DNA of 64,000 nucleotides from CAWHHZ01 sp963829355. Its GTDB lineage: Bacteria > Acidobacteriota > Thermoanaerobaculia > Gp7-AA8 > JAHWKK01. Shown here piece by piece: positions 7,437 to 16,361 of the stretch; within the stretch, counting starts at the first letter, position 1, and each line of letters opens with the position of its first letter. The translations under genes were made by a program, and so were the position numbers. The stretch is taken from the NCBI GenBank assembly GCA_963829355.1, contig CAWHHZ010000013.1:391585-455584 (forward strand), in the 5' to 3' direction. Under the pieces are notes generated by a model. That model did no database searches. It was not told where the DNA came from and was given only the letters and a program-made list of their open reading frames with translations.

Positions 7437-8969
7437 CTACGGCATCGGGATGCTTCCGAGGAGGTACTTCAGGTCGTCGTCGGTCCAGCGGATTCCGCCG
7501 CCGAAGGTGAAGGCGGAGTCATTGAGCGGGTCGTCGATTCCGGTGGAGACAAAGACCTGCGGGAAGTCTTTGCGTTCCTTGCTCAGGACGTACTGTCCAA
7601 ACAGTCGGAGATGCGGGTCGTCGCCACGTCGCTGGCCGAAGTCGAACGCTTCTCCGGTGACACGCAGCCGCTCATTGAGGTTGTAGTCTGCGCCGACGCC
7701 GCCGGTCGAATCGAACAGGCCGACCCGTAGCGTCAGATCGTCGAATCGCCATCCTGCCTGTGCCGAGATCAGAAGATCGCGCGTAACCTCCTCCTCTTTG
7801 AGGGTAATGGTATTGGTGGTCCCGTCGGGTCCGGTGACGGTGTACTCGGTAATCTTGGTCTGGAGGTCGCCCTTCGGATCGTTTGCGACCTCCAGATGGT
7901 AGAAGCGGTTGAGGTCGGGATTCGGGAAGACGTTTGCCATGACGGCTGATCGGGAATTGCCGTCGAGACTGGGACCGATAGTCCCGTCCCCGTCCATGCC
8001 GGCGTAGTAGTCCCCCTTGATTCCAACCTCGAGGCCGAGACGTCCTACCCGTCCGAGCGTGTCGCTCAGTTCGGCGACGCCCCCCTCGACGGCTTCGAGC
8101 GCACCGGTCAGCTTTTCGTGCGCCTCATCACTGTAGATCAGCTTGCCGAACGTACCTTCGCCTGACCGCACCTGTCCGGTCAGAGCGCCCAGGTTTTCGG
8201 AGGTCACACGAAGGTCGGAGGAGAGTGCCTTGAGATTCTCGACGATTGCCCGAATGTCCTCTCTGTTTTCTCCGACCGTCCCGCCGACACTGTTCGACGT
8301 CGTCTCGACCGATTCGATGATGCGGGGAAGTTCGGCCCGCAGATTCTCCGTGATCGCACGTAGATTGGCGGCTGTCGCGGATACATTTTGCTCGTTGGAG
8401 CCGATCAGATCCCGGATGCTGGCGGAGATCAATCTGATGTTCTCGACGATCTCACCCAGCCGCTGCTCGCCTTCCCTGTCGCCGATCGAACTGCGGATCG
8501 ACGCGGTGATCGCCTTGAGGTCTTCGGCGATGAGCGACACCTGATTCGTGACGTCGTCGATCGAAGCGGTGGTCGAGCCGGAGAGGCGGATCTCCTCCTC
8601 CCCCGCGGCCTGAATCTCGGGCGCACCGGGGTCTCCAGGGATGAGCTCGATGTATTTTTCGCCGAGCATCCCGAGATTTGCAACGCGGGCGGTCGCGCCG
8701 CGGCGGATCTCGATATCGTCCGTGACCTCGAGCGTCACCAGCGCACGGCCATCCGGGGTCAGGCGGATCTCGGCGACTTTTCCGACGCGAACGCCGGCGA
8801 CCCGGACGGCGGACTTCTCGTCGAGTCCGGCGACGGAGTCGAAGGCTACCTCGATCTTCTGAGTCCCCGAGTCTTTCCCGATGGCAATGTCCTCGATCCT
8901 GAGGATGAAGAAGGCGAGGATCGCCAGGATGGCGATCATGAATACTCCGACTTTTGCTGCAGCACTCAT
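7437..8969 (-). CDS. MCE/MlaD-family lipid transport protein with C-terminal barrel-like domain
   Basis: One N-terminal membrane anchor (VGVFMIAILAILAFFIL) is followed by an MCE domain (about residues 35-115) with AVRVAGVRVGKVAEIRL and NLGMLGEKYIELIPG. A long helical region (about 120-310) consists of repeats such as NLRAITENLRAELPRIIE and forms coiled coil. The last 180 residues are rich in alternating polar and aromatic strands (for example GIKGDYYAGMDGDG, YHLEVANDPKG) and resemble an outer-membrane barrel. MCE proteins bind and pass lipids across the periplasm, usually with an MlaE/MlaF ABC pair that is not visible here. The start codon overlaps the stop of maf (ATGA), so the two are translated together. 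Confidence 0.8.
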   Translation of the reverse strand: MSAAAKVGVFMIAILAILAFFILRIEDIAIGKDSGTQKIEVAFDSVAGLDEKSAVRVAGVRVGKVAEIRLTPDGRALVTLEVTDDIEIRRGATARVANLGMLGEKYIELIPGDPGAPEIQAAGEEEIRLSGSTTASIDDVTNQVSLIAEDLKAITASIRSSIGDREGEQRLGEIVENIRLISASIRDLIGSNEQNVSATAANLRAITENLRAELPRIIESVETTSNSVGGTVGENREDIRAIVENLKALSSDLRVTSENLGALTGQVRSGEGTFGKLIYSDEAHEKLTGALEAVEGGVAELSDTLGRVGRLGLEVGIKGDYYAGMDGDGTIGPSLDGNSRSAVMANVFPNPDLNRFYHLEVANDPKGDLQTKITEYTVTGPDGTTNTITLKEEEVTRDLLISAQAGWRFDDLTLRVGLFDSTGGVGADYNLNERLRVTGEAFDFGQRRGDDPHLRLFGQYVLSKERKDFPQVFVSTGIDDPLNDSAFTFGGGIRWTDDDLKYLLGSIPMP

Positions 8970-9577
8970 TCAACTCTCCTCGAGGTCGCTGGGTGAATAG
9001 GAGATATCCCGGCGCTCGTCATCATACGAAAAAGTGTCGGGATCGGCAGCCCGACGACATTCGTGTAGCTGCCCTCGACACGTTCGACGAACATGGAGCC
9101 CTTTCCCTGGATCGCATACGCTCCGGCCTTGTCCATCGGCTCGCCAGTCGCCACATACCACTCGATCGTTCGCCTCTCGAGCGGCGCGATCGTCACTTGA
9201 GTGCGCACGGATTCTACGATCGAGCTCCGGCTCGCCGCTCTGACGAGAGCTACGCCGCTGAAGACGGTGTGGGTCCGGCCCGCAAGCTTCTCGAGCATTT
9301 TGACTGCATCGTCCTCGTCCAGGGGTTTCTCGAGGACCAGATCGTCGAGATAGACGACCGTGTCTGCCGCAACCACCCAGCTATCTGGCGACTCCGTCGC
9401 GACCGCCCTGGCTTTCTCGCTCGCCAGCCTCTCGACGTACGAGCGCACTGGCTCGTTCGGTTGTCGCTCCTCCGGGACATTGCTCGTCCGTATCGTGAAT
9501 TCCATTCCGATGGACTCGAGCAGTTCACGGCGTCGTGGTGAGCCGGAGGCGAGAATGATCTGTGCACTCGTCTGCAT
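8966..9577 (-). CDS. maf: Maf-like nucleoside triphosphate pyrophosphatase
   Basis: The start of the mature sequence, IILASGSPRRRELLESIGM, is the Maf signature. VVAADTVVYLDDLVLEKPLD contains the catalytic Asp region, and YAIQGKGSMFVERVEGSYTNVVGLP is the conserved C-terminal block. Maf proteins hydrolyse dTTP, UTP or modified nucleotides to monophosphates and have been linked to septum formation. I start at ATG 9577 because the frame upstream contains no family sequence. The gene overlaps the MCE gene by four bases. Confidence 0.9.
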   Translation of the reverse strand: MQTSAQIILASGSPRRRELLESIGMEFTIRTSNVPEERQPNEPVRSYVERLASEKARAVATESPDSWVVAADTVVYLDDLVLEKPLDEDDAVKMLEKLAGRTHTVFSGVALVRAASRSSIVESVRTQVTIAPLERRTIEWYVATGEPMDKAGAYAIQGKGSMFVERVEGSYTNVVGLPIPTLFRMMTSAGISPIHPATSRRVE

Positions 9578-9743
9578 CGTCTTAGTGTAGTGCCTCACCC
9601 CATGCCTCACCCCATGACTTTGCGGGCATGAGGCTCTTCTGCGTCTGATCGTATGGTTTCCAGAAAAGAGGGTCTGAGAATTGCTCTGCGTGTCGGGTAC
9701 GTTGTGGAACGTACTTACCGGAACTAATCGAATGCAGGGTGGT

Positions 9744-11660
9744 ATGCGAAAGTCTTTCCTCTTACTGATTTTAATTCTGATCTCCTTGCCCGTGGCGGCC
9801 GAGTGGAACCAGGCTGACCTGTTCGGTGCCGACGTGCGTGCACTCGTCATCGATCCGGCCGACGCCGATCGGATGTTCCTCGGAACGAGCCATGGGGAGA
9901 TCTATGCGACGACCGATGGCGGCCGAAGCTGGTCGAATCCGCGTGGATCGTTACCGTTTCCCGGATATGTCGTCGACAATCTCCTGATCGATGAGAACGG
10001 CCGTCTCTGGATGAGTGGCTGGGGAGTGTGGGGCGGGGGCGTGGTGGCCTTCTCCGACGATGGTGCCATCAACTGGAAGCGTCGTGACACGGGGATTGAC
10101 GAGGTGTCGATTCGCGCCCTCGCGGTCTCGCCGACGGATACGGACGTGCTTGTCGCGGGCGGCCTGACGGGCGTCTGGAGGTCCGGCAACGGAGGCCAGT
10201 CGTGGAAGAAGATCTCGTCGCGGGAAAATGTCGAGTCGATCGCGATCGACCCGCGTTCCGACGATACGATTTACGTCGGAACGTGGCGACAGGCATGGCG
10301 GACTGACGACGGCGGCGACACGTGGAAGCACATCGCCGAAGGGATGGTGCTCGACACCGACGTATTCTCGATCAACATCGACCCGAAAAATCCGGACGAC
10401 ATCTGGCTCTCGACCTGTGGTTGGGTCTACAACTCGACGAATCGCGGGGACAACTGGACCCGCTACAAGGACGGGTTCGAGAACCGCAGGATCCACACGA
10501 CCGCACGCGACCTGGATAACCAGTCGTGCGTGTATGCAGGCTCAGTGGCAGGACTGTACCGGACCCTCGACAACGGCAAGAGCTGGAATCGCATCTCTGA
10601 CGACCGGCTCGTCATCAACACGATCACGATTCATCCGGACAAGCCGGAGAGGATCGTCCTCGGAACCGAGGGAGACGGCGTCTACATCTCCTATGACCGC
10701 GGGGAAACCTATGAGCGCCGCTCGCGCGGCCTTCACAATCTCCGCATCGGATCCGTGGTTCCTGATCCGGAGCAAACGGGAACGATCTATGCCGTCGTCC
10801 GTTTTGCGGGAAGCTCGGCCGGCATCTACCGCTCGAACGATGGTGGGCTGCACTGGTCGATGATGAATCAGACGCCGCTGCCGGAGATCCTGAGTCTGGT
10901 CGTGCGGCGGGGAACGGAAAACCGTTTCGTCGCGGGAACCGAGCGTGGCTTTTTCTACAGCGAGAACGGCGTGGAGTGGTCCCGAGCCGAGCCCACGTCA
11001 CTCCCCGTGCGCGTCGAAAAGATCCTGGAGTACAACAGCAGTCGTCTGTTTGCGGCGACTTCCGATGGAGTATTTACCTCACGAGACGGAGGCCTTTCCT
11101 GGTACCGCCTCGGTCAGCCCGATTCACGTGTCCTCGATCTCGCCGTGGCGCGCTACGACGGCGCTCCCGCGCTCTTCGCGCTGACCTCCGATTCTCTTGT
11201 CAGATTCACCCAGCAGGGTTGGGCCACCATCGAGGGCGCCCCGGGAGGCATACGGCTTCTCGCGATGGGCAATGGCAGCAATCAGAAGTTTCTGATCGCG
11301 GGCAGCCGAACGAACACGACGGGAGAGATCGACGGAATGAACCGGTGGAAGGAAGTGGCCATCGCCGTACCCGAAGCGGCATCTGTTCACCCTGTGGAGG
11401 GCGGAAAGCGATTCGTGTTTTTCGCGTCCGACAGCAGCAGGCATCTTCTGATGGCGAACAGTGGTGAGGCGTTCGAACCGACCGGTCTTTCCCTGGACGC
11501 ATCCGAGATCACCTTCGTGGCGGCAGAGCCGTCTGCTCCAGAGCGGCTATACGTCGGCACCAGTGGCTATGGACTGCTTGTCTTCGATCCGCGCAAACAC
11601 GCCGCCGGCGATCAGCGGCTGGTGTCGTCTGAAGCGGTTGACGACGCCGGAACGAAATAG
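9744..11660 (+). CDS. secreted beta-propeller protein with BNR/Asp-box repeats
   Basis: A signal peptide (MRKSFLLLILILISLPVAA) precedes about twelve repeats of the Asp-box type, for example ATTDGGRSW, SGNGGQSWKK, RTDDGGDTWKH, STNRGDNWTR, TLDNGKSWNR, SNDGGLHWS and SRDGGLSWYR. Such repeats build seven- to ten-bladed propellers related to sortilin, photosystem assembly factor YCF48 and sialidases. No sialidase catalytic residues are evident, so a binding or scaffold role outside the cytoplasm is more likely than an enzymatic one. I chose ATG 9744 because AGGGTGG lies just before it and the signal peptide starts there. The gene's last 49 bases overlap the end of the convergent gene. Confidence 0.8.
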   Translation: MRKSFLLLILILISLPVAAEWNQADLFGADVRALVIDPADADRMFLGTSHGEIYATTDGGRSWSNPRGSLPFPGYVVDNLLIDENGRLWMSGWGVWGGGVVAFSDDGAINWKRRDTGIDEVSIRALAVSPTDTDVLVAGGLTGVWRSGNGGQSWKKISSRENVESIAIDPRSDDTIYVGTWRQAWRTDDGGDTWKHIAEGMVLDTDVFSINIDPKNPDDIWLSTCGWVYNSTNRGDNWTRYKDGFENRRIHTTARDLDNQSCVYAGSVAGLYRTLDNGKSWNRISDDRLVINTITIHPDKPERIVLGTEGDGVYISYDRGETYERRSRGLHNLRIGSVVPDPEQTGTIYAVVRFAGSSAGIYRSNDGGLHWSMMNQTPLPEILSLVVRRGTENRFVAGTERGFFYSENGVEWSRAEPTSLPVRVEKILEYNSSRLFAATSDGVFTSRDGGLSWYRLGQPDSRVLDLAVARYDGAPALFALTSDSLVRFTQQGWATIEGAPGGIRLLAMGNGSNQKFLIAGSRTNTTGEIDGMNRWKEVAIAVPEAASVHPVEGGKRFVFFASDSSRHLLMANSGEAFEPTGLSLDASEITFVAAEPSAPERLYVGTSGYGLLVFDPRKHAAGDQRLVSSEAVDDAGTK

Positions 11661-12107
11661 CGGACGATGATCATGCCGGCGCCCGATTTACCGAGATCAC
11701 TGTCGGCTGAATCCTGCAGAACCGCATGCACGGTAAGCACCGAAGTGTTCTGCACCAGCAGGAGAGGATGATCGACCTCGGGAGCTCCGAACTTCTTCCT
11801 TAACTGTGATTTGACACGCTTCCAGTCCTCGGACAATTGAGGACGGAAACTCACGAGCTCGAAGCGGATCGATACGAGACGATCTTCGTCGAAGTCGAGG
11901 ACGACGCTCTTGGTGTCGTCATAGGGATGGAGAAGCGAGCCTTCCGTGTCACCGGGCTCCAGAAGCCATCCGCGCCGCTCGAACTCGGCCCGGACGTGCG
12001 TCTTTCGATTCTCCGAGCAGAAGATGAAACGCCGCGGGTTCCATCCACCCGGTGTCATTGGCGGAAGGGAATTGTGCCGCCATGAGAAGCAGAAGCGTGG
12101 CAATCAT
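11612..12107 (-). CDS. hypothetical secreted protein, frameshifted
   Basis: A start at 12107 overlaps the stop of the aldolase gene (ATGA) and encodes a short signal peptide (MIATLLLLMAAQFPSA), then GWMEPAAFHLLLGESK. The frame then shifts by one base at the T3 run 12003-12005 (A3 on the coding strand), and the rest continues THVRAEFERRGWLLEPGDTE and ends IIVRYFVPASSTASDDTSR at 11612. Removing one A joins the two parts into a protein of about 165 residues. I do not recognise the family. The four-base overlap with the aldolase suggests co-translation. The 3' end overlaps the convergent propeller gene. Confidence 0.5.
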
Positions 12108-12775
12108 TGGTTTTCTGCGTGCTGTGTCTTCCAGCTCTGGAACGCGGTGAGTGCATGCCGTACCCGCTCGCCGACCTCGTCCCATCGGTTCTGCTCCACG
12201 AACGACAGCGGCGCCAGTGCGTCGGCCATGTTCACCGCTACGACGCCCGCATTGAAGTACGGTTCCAGCTCCTCGACGGAGACAGGCCCCCCTGCCAGCA
12301 TTTCCACCCCCCGGATCGGCTGGCGGATCGTCCGGATGTAATCGGGGCCACCGAGAAGCCGCGCCGGATACACCTTGATGATCGAAGCGCCGAGCTCCCA
12401 GGCCCTGATGATCTCGGTCGGTGTCGAGGCGCCGGCTACGCAGACCAGGTCGTTTTCGCGGGCATATTCGATCACTGCCGGATCAGTGTGTGGGGAGACG
12501 AGAACCTCTGCTCCTGCCTCGTGGGCAAGCTGTGCTTCCTCGGCACCACGGACGCTGCCGGCGGCGATGACGACACCATCGGGACCGAATCGGTGCGAGA
12601 GGTCTGCGATGAGGTCGAGAGCGCCGGGAGTCGTCATCGTGACTTCGATGTTCTTCACTCCGTGCTGCGCATACGCTTCGGCCGTCCCGGCAGCGAGCTC
12701 CGCCCGCTCGAACCGGATCACCCCGATGATTCCCTCGTCTCTGATGGAGCTCAGAACATCCTGTTTCGTTCTCAT
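12104..12775 (-). CDS. eda: KDPG/KHG aldolase family protein
   Basis: The protein has the class I aldolase barrel of the 2-keto-3-deoxy-6-phosphogluconate type. GVIRFERAELA is the N-terminal strand, NIEVTMTTPGALDLI carries the catalytic glutamate, and ASIIKVYPARLLGGPDYIR carries the Schiff-base lysine. The later LAGGPVSVEELEPYFNAG is the phosphate-binding part. The 223-residue length is usual. It would split KDPG (Entner-Doudoroff) or 4-hydroxy-2-oxoglutarate into pyruvate and an aldehyde. No edd or glucose-6-phosphate dehydrogenase gene is nearby, so the pathway is not settled. Confidence 0.82.
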   Translation of the reverse strand: MRTKQDVLSSIRDEGIIGVIRFERAELAAGTAEAYAQHGVKNIEVTMTTPGALDLIADLSHRFGPDGVVIAAGSVRGAEEAQLAHEAGAEVLVSPHTDPAVIEYARENDLVCVAGASTPTEIIRAWELGASIIKVYPARLLGGPDYIRTIRQPIRGVEMLAGGPVSVEELEPYFNAGVVAVNMADALAPLSFVEQNRWDEVGERVRHALTAFQSWKTQHAENQ

Positions 12776-12875
12776 TCGTCCTCCTGTAACAACTCTACCG
12801 CCGGTTCCGTTTCAGCGCCAGACGGGAAACGGTGAAGTCGCACTGTCGCCAGTGAAGTGAAATGACTCACCTCGC

Positions 12876-13017
12876 TGTCATTCCGCCTGCCCTGAGGAGC
12901 GAAGCGACGAAGGGAAGGAGCGGCCTCATCGCGACTGAGGAATCTCGGCGCGGGAAGCACGCCCCACTCGATCCCCCGCCCAGATTCCTCGCTTCGCTTC
13001 GGAATGACAGGACGGTA
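12876..13017. repeat. dispersed ATTCCGAAGCG repeat, copy 2
   Basis: The block contains CCTGAGGAGCGAAGCGACGA, then GGAGCGGCCTCATCGCGACT, and ends AGATTCCTCGCTTCGCTTCG GAATGACAG. It is the reverse complement of the block at 26684-26824 over about 135 bases. It lies in the gap between the aldolase gene and mglA, where I see no gene. Confidence 0.6.
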
Positions 13018-13152
13018 TGTGTTGAGAGGTTCAGAATTCACTCGAGTCAGCCGCTACCAGTATTCTTACAGCCTCGTTCAGGATGACCATGGTGGCGTTG
13101 CCGCGGTGCTCTGCTGCTCTGTTAAGCTACGCGTTCGGCAGGAGGTGCGGCG

Positions 13153-13857
13153 ATGGTGCTGGTCAACAAGGCGACGAACGAGGTCACCGCGAAGCTCGTC
13201 TACTACGGGCCGGGGTTGTGCGGGAAGACCACGAACCTCGAACAGATCTACGGCAACCCGAAGATCGGCAACAAGGGCAAGATGATCTCGATGGCGACCG
13301 AGACGGACCGGACGCTGTTTTTCGACTTCATGCCGATGGAGCTCGGAACGATCGGGGGACAGAAGGTAAGAGTGCAGCTCTATACCGTGCCGGGGCAGGT
13401 CTTCTACGATGCGACTCGCAAGCTCGTCCTTCGTGGTGCTGATGGGGTCGTGTTCGTGGCCGATTCGCAGGAATCGATGAAGGGCTCGAACATCGGGAGC
13501 CTCGAGAATCTCCGGACCAACCTGACCCTCAATCGGCTGAACCCGGAGAAGATCGCCATCGTGTATCAGGCAAACAAACGCGATCTGCCGAACACGTCCA
13601 GCCTCGACGACATGCGCGACTATCTCGGCATCGGTGACGCCGACCTGATCGAGGCGATTGCCCTCGAGGGGAAGGGCGTCAGCCAGACCTTGCGGGCCGC
13701 CATCACGAAAATAATCGAGAACCTGCGGAATCAGGTGAACTACAGACTGACTGATGAGCAGGTTGCGGATCGGGAATCGCAACTCGCTGTCGCCGTCTCG
13801 CCTGATGCTGCGGCGGAGACTTCCCCGGTTGCTGTAGGCCATCTGGGTCAAGACTGA
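13153..13857 (+). CDS. mglA: MglA-like small Ras-type GTPase
   Basis: GPGLCGKTTNLEQIY is the P-loop. LFFDFMPMELGTIGGQKVRV and LYTVPGQVFYDATRKLVL cover the switch region (TVPGQ in place of DxxGQ, as in MglA), and VYQANKRDLPNT is the base-recognition motif with NKRD. MglA proteins switch cell polarity and motility in Myxococcus with MglB as GTPase activator. Related genes without MglB are common in Acidobacteria and Deinococcus. The start at 13153 follows GGAGG at 13140-13144. After the TGA at 13855-13857 the same frame stays open for about 70 more codons, to 14070, and encodes an acidic coiled-coil-like tail (ELQAMQVRSQELIRTLESAL), so the protein may be truncated by a point change. Confidence 0.85.
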   Translation: MVLVNKATNEVTAKLVYYGPGLCGKTTNLEQIYGNPKIGNKGKMISMATETDRTLFFDFMPMELGTIGGQKVRVQLYTVPGQVFYDATRKLVLRGADGVVFVADSQESMKGSNIGSLENLRTNLTLNRLNPEKIAIVYQANKRDLPNTSSLDDMRDYLGIGDADLIEAIALEGKGVSQTLRAAITKIIENLRNQVNYRLTDEQVADRESQLAVAVSPDAAAETSPVAVGHLGQD

Positions 13858-14070
13858 ACGCGGCACAGGACGATCGCGGGTGCGTCCTCCGCGTCACCCT
13901 TTGCCGGAGACGTTTCGGCGCTGGAGGGATCCGATGATCTCGGCGCCGAGCTTCAGGCGATGCAGGTTCGATCACAGGAATTGATCCGTACGCTGGAAAG
14001 CGCCCTCGAAATTGCAAGGAGTCAGGAAGAGCGGATCTCGAAGCTCATGAGCTCGCGTTCTGATGCCTGA
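13858..14070 (+). other. in-frame coiled-coil extension downstream of the mglA stop
   Basis: This stretch continues the mglA frame without interruption to a second TGA. It encodes a low-complexity linker (GASSASPFAGDVSALEG) and then a heptad-like helix (ELIRTLESALEIARSQEERI). No separate start codon with a ribosome-binding site is evident. It is either the lost tail of MglA, a readthrough product or a small separate gene; I cannot decide from sequence alone. Confidence 0.4.
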
Positions 14071-14115
14071 GATCGAGGACTCGCGAGTATCGGGAAACGC
14101 ACAACTGACGATCAG

Positions 14116-14829
14116 ATGACGTGGTACAAGGAATGGTTCGGCGAGGAGTACCTCGATCTCTACGCGCATCGCGACGCTGAGGAGGCGCGTGCTCATGTCG
14201 CGTTTCTCGGCCGTCATATCGGGAAGATCGACGGTCCGCTCCTCGATCTGGCGTGTGGCAGCGGGAGACATCTTCAGGAGCTGAGCGAGGCCGGCTACTC
14301 AGCGGTCGGGTTTGACCTGTCATGGACTCTCCTGCGGGAGGCGGTGAAGCAGAGCCAGGCTCTTCGACTGGTTCGCGCCGACATGCGTGCGCTTCCATTC
14401 TGCGATCGTCAGTTTGCGGCTCTGGTCAACTTCTTCACGAGCTTCGGTTACTTCGAATCTCAGGAGGAGAATCTTCAGGTGGTTCAGGAGATGGCGAGAG
14501 TCATGGAACCGGAGGCTCCTTTCCTGTTCGACTATCTGAATGTCGGACGAGAGAGGAAAAATCTCGTCGCACACGAGAAGAGAGAGCAGGACGGCAAGAA
14601 AATCGAGATCGATCGGTGGTTCAACGAGTCGACCCGGATGTTCAACAAACGGATCTGTATCGACGGCCGATCGTACCTCGAACGCGTCCGAGGCTATGAT
14701 CTCGATGAGATCTCCCAGATGTTTGCAAGTGCTGGTTTTGCGCTCGATCGTGTTTTTGGCGATTTCGATGGTGGAGAGTTCGGCCCCGAGAGCCCCCGGC
14801 TGATCCTGATGGGGAAACGTCGGCGGTGA
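14116..14829 (+). CDS. class I SAM-dependent methyltransferase
   Basis: LLDLACGSGRHLQEL is motif I of the Rossmann methyltransferase fold (near residue 42). SAVGFDLSWTLL holds the acidic residue at the end of strand 2, and RADMRALPF corresponds to motif II. The C-terminal part (RLILMGKRRR) closes the fold. Substrate is not predictable. The stop overlaps the GTG start of bshC (GTGA), so it is the first gene of a tightly coupled unit with the bacillithiol genes, which suggests but does not prove a role in thiol metabolism. Confidence 0.8.
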   Translation: MTWYKEWFGEEYLDLYAHRDAEEARAHVAFLGRHIGKIDGPLLDLACGSGRHLQELSEAGYSAVGFDLSWTLLREAVKQSQALRLVRADMRALPFCDRQFAALVNFFTSFGYFESQEENLQVVQEMARVMEPEAPFLFDYLNVGRERKNLVAHEKREQDGKKIEIDRWFNESTRMFNKRICIDGRSYLERVRGYDLDEISQMFASAGFALDRVFGDFDGGEFGPESPRLILMGKRRR

Positions 14830-16361
14830 GCCACGGTTCCGAGTCCTCGTTCCGGTATCTGCCGCTGGACCGGTATCCGGCGATCAACCCCCTGGCGCTC
14901 GACCTCGTTCATGGGAAGCCTGAGGCGACCCGGCTTTTCAGACAGTCGAGCTCATCGATTCCCGATCCTGACCGCCAGCCACTTGCGCGCGCTCTCCGCG
15001 ACTCGAACCGATCGTGGGGGAACGACGTCGGCGAGATGGTCGATGATTGGGCTGCGGGCCGTGGCCGCGCGATCGTCGCCGGACAGCAGGTCGGATTCGG
15101 TGGCGGCCCGCTCTATACGCTCGTCAAGCTCGCATCCCTTCTCCACATGGCGGAAGAGTCTCGCCGATCAGGGGACGATCCGCTCATCCCCTTCTTCTGG
15201 ATGGCGACCGAAGATCATGATTTCGATGAAGTCGCGCGGCTGACTCTTCAGTTGAACGGCCGGACGAAAGAGTTCCGCTCAAAGACCTCACCAGCCGAGC
15301 GCTTTCCGGTAGGACCGCTCACGGTTCCGGAGGACCTGCGTACGGCTGTCGTGAGTGCGACGGCGCTGCCTGAAGAGGGGTGGCTCGAGCCGGGACTCAG
15401 TTTCAGGGATTCCTTCGCTCGATTGATCACCTCAGTGGCGGGCGGACGGGTGGTCCTGGTCGATTCTCTTCTCCCGGAGCTCCGCCAAGCAGGGAAACGC
15501 GTGTTCGCCACGGCGGCCGCAAGATTCGACGACGTGCAGCAGGCCATCGCTTCGAGCTCGCGGCAGATCGAGGCGGCGGGCTACAGGGTTCAGGTCAAAC
15601 CTGCGGCGACCGAGCGCTACACGATGTTCTACGAGATCGACTCCGACGGGGCCCGCTCGGCGATCGAGGACGGGCGGAAGCTCGGAAGACTGAGCGAAGA
15701 AGCGCCCGAACGGATCTCTACGGCAGCCCTGATGAGACCGCTTCTGCAGGACTTCGTTTTCCGGCCCACCGCATTTGTCGGCGGTCCGGCCGAGGTCGCC
15801 TACTACGCGCAGTTGAGCGGGGCCTCTGAGCTGCTGGATGTGCCGAGCCCGCGTGTGATGCTGCGGGCTCACGCCCTGGTCGTGCCGCGGCGGTACATGG
15901 AGGCGATGGTCCGTCACGACATCGATCCCGAGGAGTGGCTCGATTCGCCCGAGACGATCCTGTCACGCCGCGAGCAGGATCGTGAAGCGGAACTGGCGGA
16001 ACGGATCGAACTGCTCAAGGGAGAATTCGATCGCGAGCTGGAGTCGATCCGCGAGTCGATCCTCGAAGCGGACAGAAGCCTCACGCGCTCGCTCAATCGC
16101 ACCGCACGACGGATCGATTACCATCTCGACGTACTGGGCCGGCGCGGCCGCCGCGTCATTGCGCGCAGCGATCAGGAGAGGTTTTCTGCAGTCGAGCGGT
16201 TTTCAAATGTGGTTCGTCCCAACGGGATTGTGCAGGACAGAATCATCGGCTGGCTCACTCATTGGATGTTGTGGGGTGATGAGACACTCGACGCGATTGT
16301 CCCTCACGCAGAACCGGCCGTCGACCGGCTGAGCATCATCGGCATTCCGAGAGGTGAGTGA
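14826..16361 (+). CDS. bshC: bacillithiol biosynthesis cysteine-adding enzyme BshC
   Basis: IVAGQQVGFGGGPLYTLVKL is the BshC signature, followed by LIPFFWMATEDHDFDEVARL. The long helical C-terminal part (AELAERIELLKGEFDREL) is the coiled-coil dimerisation region of this family. The length of 511 residues is close to the usual 530-540. The enzyme is thought to add cysteine to glucosamine-malate, the last step of bacillithiol synthesis. The following two genes supply the earlier steps, so the pathway is complete here. Its GTG start overlaps the methyltransferase stop. Confidence 0.93.
   Translation: MSHGSESSFRYLPLDRYPAINPLALDLVHGKPEATRLFRQSSSSIPDPDRQPLARALRDSNRSWGNDVGEMVDDWAAGRGRAIVAGQQVGFGGGPLYTLVKLASLLHMAEESRRSGDDPLIPFFWMATEDHDFDEVARLTLQLNGRTKEFRSKTSPAERFPVGPLTVPEDLRTAVVSATALPEEGWLEPGLSFRDSFARLITSVAGGRVVLVDSLLPELRQAGKRVFATAAARFDDVQQAIASSSRQIEAAGYRVQVKPAATERYTMFYEIDSDGARSAIEDGRKLGRLSEEAPERISTAALMRPLLQDFVFRPTAFVGGPAEVAYYAQLSGASELLDVPSPRVMLRAHALVVPRRYMEAMVRHDIDPEEWLDSPETILSRREQDREAELAERIELLKGEFDRELESIRESILEADRSLTRSLNRTARRIDYHLDVLGRRGRRVIARSDQERFSAVERFSNVVRPNGIVQDRIIGWLTHWMLWGDETLDAIVPHAEPAVDRLSIIGIPRGE

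Noticed and set aside
13855..13900. The mglA TGA as a selenocysteine codon.
   Set aside because: The possible stem GGACG/CGTCC has a 10-base loop beginning too close to the TGA, and a selenocysteine has no reason to be in this GTPase tail.
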